NCBI RefSeq assembly: GCF_020179385.1
Contig: NZ_JAIBLJ010000008.1
Span: 23,774 to 87,773, forward strand
Origin: Alkalihalobacillus sp. YIM B00296
Lineage (GTDB): Bacteria; Bacillota; Bacilli; Bacillales; Fictibacillaceae
DNA: 64,000 nt
Direction of reading: 5' to 3'
Positions within the stretch are counted from its first letter, which is position 1. The number at the start of each line of letters is the position of its first letter. The translations under genes and the position numbers were made by a program. A model generated the notes under the pieces. That model was given only the letters and a program-made list of their open reading frames with translations. It was not told the DNA's origin and ran no database searches. This document shows positions 62,416 to 64,000 of this stretch, in pieces.

Positions 62416-62466
62416 GGGAGCTGTCCAGAAAGTCAGTGAAAACTGATCTTCTGGCAGCCCTCTTTC
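62416..62466 (+). terminator. Long terminator, GAGCTGTCC family
   Basis: GGGAGCTGTCCAGAAAGTCA pairs nearly fully with TGATCTTCTGGCAGCCCT around a GAAA-like loop, followed by CTTTCTC. It is related to the elements at 4348 and 26158. Confidence 0.8.
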
Positions 62467-62491
62467 TCATTATTTTGATAAAAAAACACAA

Positions 62492-64000
62492 AAAAATCGT
62501 CCAATCCTGTAAAATGAAAGTTACCACACCAACACTACAGAAAGGACGATTTTTATGTGCAATCTTACGATTACTACTGAAAATTATAACACGGAAACGG
62601 CTCCATCTCTAGAGAAAAAGAAGAAAGAATCGATTTCGAAACGAACATTCCCCCCGACTTTCAAGCCCTACAATAATCAACAAATCCAAATGATTTATGA
62701 CCTTCAAGAGTTCATTCCGGAATACCATGTGGCACGTGTAATCGATGAAATGGTTGAAGGCATCTCAGACAAACGTTTGTTTTCCTATTACTCAGGCGGT
62801 GGTCGAAGCTCCTATCACCCGAAGATGATGCTTAAAGTAATCCTTTACGGCTACTCTCAGAAAGTGTATTCCTGCCGCGGGATTGAAAAGCTCATCCTTG
62901 AAAGCATCCTAGCAATGTGGCTAGCTGCGATGCAGACCCCCGATTTCCGGACCCTTAATGAATTTCGCGGAGTGCGCATGAAAGCATTAATGGATGAACT
63001 ATTTGAAGCAATGATCCAGAAATTGATTGAAGAAAACTACATCACCTTTGAAAACTACTTTTTGGATGGCACGAAGATTGAAGCCAATGCCAATAAGTAC
63101 TCTTTCGTATGGAAAAAATCCACTACAAAATTCGAAGAAAAATTAAAAGAGAAAATCCAAGAAACCCTACGTCACATTGAAGAAATGACTCAGATGGAAT
63201 CCGATACAACGATAAATGACATCCATGAAAACCCGGAAGGGGTTCCAGATAAGCTGGAGGAAGTGGCAACGGAACTTGAAGCGAAAGTCGAAAAATTGAA
63301 TGAAGAAATCGACGAAGAAAAGAACACAGCGGTACGAAAAGAGATCCGAAAGAAACGTGGAAAACTCCAGAAGCCATTGAAGCTCATTCGTGGAAACTTC
63401 TTACCTCGACTCGCCAAATACACCAAACAGAAAGAAACATTTGGAGATCGCAATAGCTATTCGAAAACCGACAAAGACGCTACATTTATGCGTATGAAAG
63501 AAGACCATATGAAAAATGGCCAGCTCAAACCTGGTTATAATGTACAAATGGCAACGGAAAATCAATTTATCCTGTATTACACGATGCATCAACGCCCGAC
63601 GGATACACGCTGTTTTATCCCTCATTTGGAGAAGTTGGCTGCTTCTTCTCTACCGATGCCCAAAACGGTGATTGCGGATGCAGGTTATGGCAGTGAAGAA
63701 AACTATATCTATTCCATCGGAGAAGACGAAGAGCCACGTTTTGAGTTCCTCATCCCGTATGGAAGTTACATAAAAGAACAATCACGAAAACACAAGAAGG
63801 ATATCAAGAACGTCAAGAATTGGACCTATGATGAACATAATGATTGGTTCATATGCCCAAACAGAAGAAAAGTTCTGTTTCAAAAATATCAAACACGCAA
63901 GAATGCCTCTGGCTACGAACAGAACTTAAAGATTTATGAATGCGAGGATTGTACGGGATGCCCATTAAAGGCGAAATGTACGAAGGCGAAAGGCAACCGC
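62492..64000 (+). mobile_element. IS1182-family insertion sequence, left part
   Basis: The element runs off the right edge. An inverted repeat AAAAATCGTCC (62492-62502) / GGACGATTTTT (62544-62554) lies just before the transposase start and would sequester its ribosome site, as in self-limiting IS leaders. The exact left terminus and target duplication are not visible. Confidence 0.75.
62555..64000 (+). CDS. IS1182-family transposase (partial)
   Basis: The frame is open from ATG 62555 to the window end (482 codons). The start, with FKPYNNQQIQMIYDLQEFIP, YHPKMMLKVILYGYSQKVYS, SCRGIEKL and FRTLNEFRGVRM, is the DUF772-type N-terminal domain of IS1182/IS5-like transposases. The DDE core begins with YFLDGTKIEANANKY, continues with a coiled-coil insertion (about 190-280) and VIADAGYGSEENY (second Asp). 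The C-terminus with CPLKAKCT is reached but the final Glu lies outside. It appears intact so far. Confidence 0.92.
   Translation, partial: MCNLTITTENYNTETAPSLEKKKKESISKRTFPPTFKPYNNQQIQMIYDLQEFIPEYHVARVIDEMVEGISDKRLFSYYSGGGRSSYHPKMMLKVILYGYSQKVYSCRGIEKLILESILAMWLAAMQTPDFRTLNEFRGVRMKALMDELFEAMIQKLIEENYITFENYFLDGTKIEANANKYSFVWKKSTTKFEEKLKEKIQETLRHIEEMTQMESDTTINDIHENPEGVPDKLEEVATELEAKVEKLNEEIDEEKNTAVRKEIRKKRGKLQKPLKLIRGNFLPRLAKYTKQKETFGDRNSYSKTDKDATFMRMKEDHMKNGQLKPGYNVQMATENQFILYYTMHQRPTDTRCFIPHLEKLAASSLPMPKTVIADAGYGSEENYIYSIGEDEEPRFEFLIPYGSYIKEQSRKHKKDIKNVKNWTYDEHNDWFICPNRRKVLFQKYQTRKNASGYEQNLKIYECEDCTGCPLKAKCTKAKGNR

Overview
The window reads as a chromosomal segment of an endospore-forming, low-GC Gram-positive bacterium of the family Bacillaceae. 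Support comes from a CotB/CotG-type spore coat protein, a CotH coat kinase, GerAB-type germinant receptor genes, a SleL/YaaH-like LysM glycosidase, LtaS-type lipoteichoic acid synthesis, S-box (SAM) riboswitches, a PerR-box catalase and strong AGGAGG-type ribosome binding sites. Gene order is not that of B. subtilis. The genus cannot be fixed from sequence alone.

Layout. 0-9 kb: an aldolase-fold protein lacking the usual catalytic lysine, an MBL-fold protein with a zinc-ribbon head, a histidine kinase/response regulator pair, a run of small membrane proteins (including a 49-residue one), a SEC-C/TPR protein, and a FixH/YtkA-like lipoprotein with a SCO copper chaperone. 9-17 kb: decayed acetyltransferase and esterase genes, catalase, an M1-type peptidase, a methyltransferase, a GNAT enzyme and an M29 aminopeptidase. 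17-23.4 kb: a coat island with a CotB-CotG-like fusion, a small membrane protein coupled to an ArsB/NhaD transporter, a three-module CotB-like protein, MgtE, and CotH on the opposite strand. 23.7-27 kb: a deacetylase-DedA-glycosyltransferase operon and a TIM-barrel epimerase. 27-30.5 kb: an MFS exporter divergent from an SgrR-type regulator. 31-35.4 kb: methionine synthesis (metX, metY, hom) with two S-box riboswitches. 35.6-40.2 kb: a frameshifted MFS pump, then PhoX with its own TatA-TatC. 40-50 kb: a second, Cys/Lys/Tyr-rich coat-like protein, two frameshifted MFS genes, a serine hydrolase, a PNPOx-like protein, a frameshifted nucleotidyltransferase, a GNAT and SleL. 50.6-55.4 kb: bioY-bioB, a LysR regulator divergent from an MFS gene, and a frameshifted methyltransferase. 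55.5-58.9 kb: an intact orphan gerAB-type gene next to the wreck of a second germinant receptor operon. 59-64 kb: LTA synthase, a LOG-family protein, a beta-carbonic anhydrase, and an IS1182-type insertion sequence running off the window.

Two themes run across the region. First, the intergenic DNA is full of short degenerate tandem phrases, mostly with a period close to 21 bp, in several unrelated sequence families, together with longer MITE-like and boundary repeats. Second, at least seven otherwise well-conserved genes each carry a single reading-frame shift, besides clearly dead remnants (acyl-CoA ligase, esterase, germinant receptor). The most system-like content is the coat phosphorylation set: CotH with two Ser/Lys-repeat proteins that look like its substrates. 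The leader upstream of hom, where an S-box is separated from its gene by a dead acyl-CoA ligase, is also unusual.
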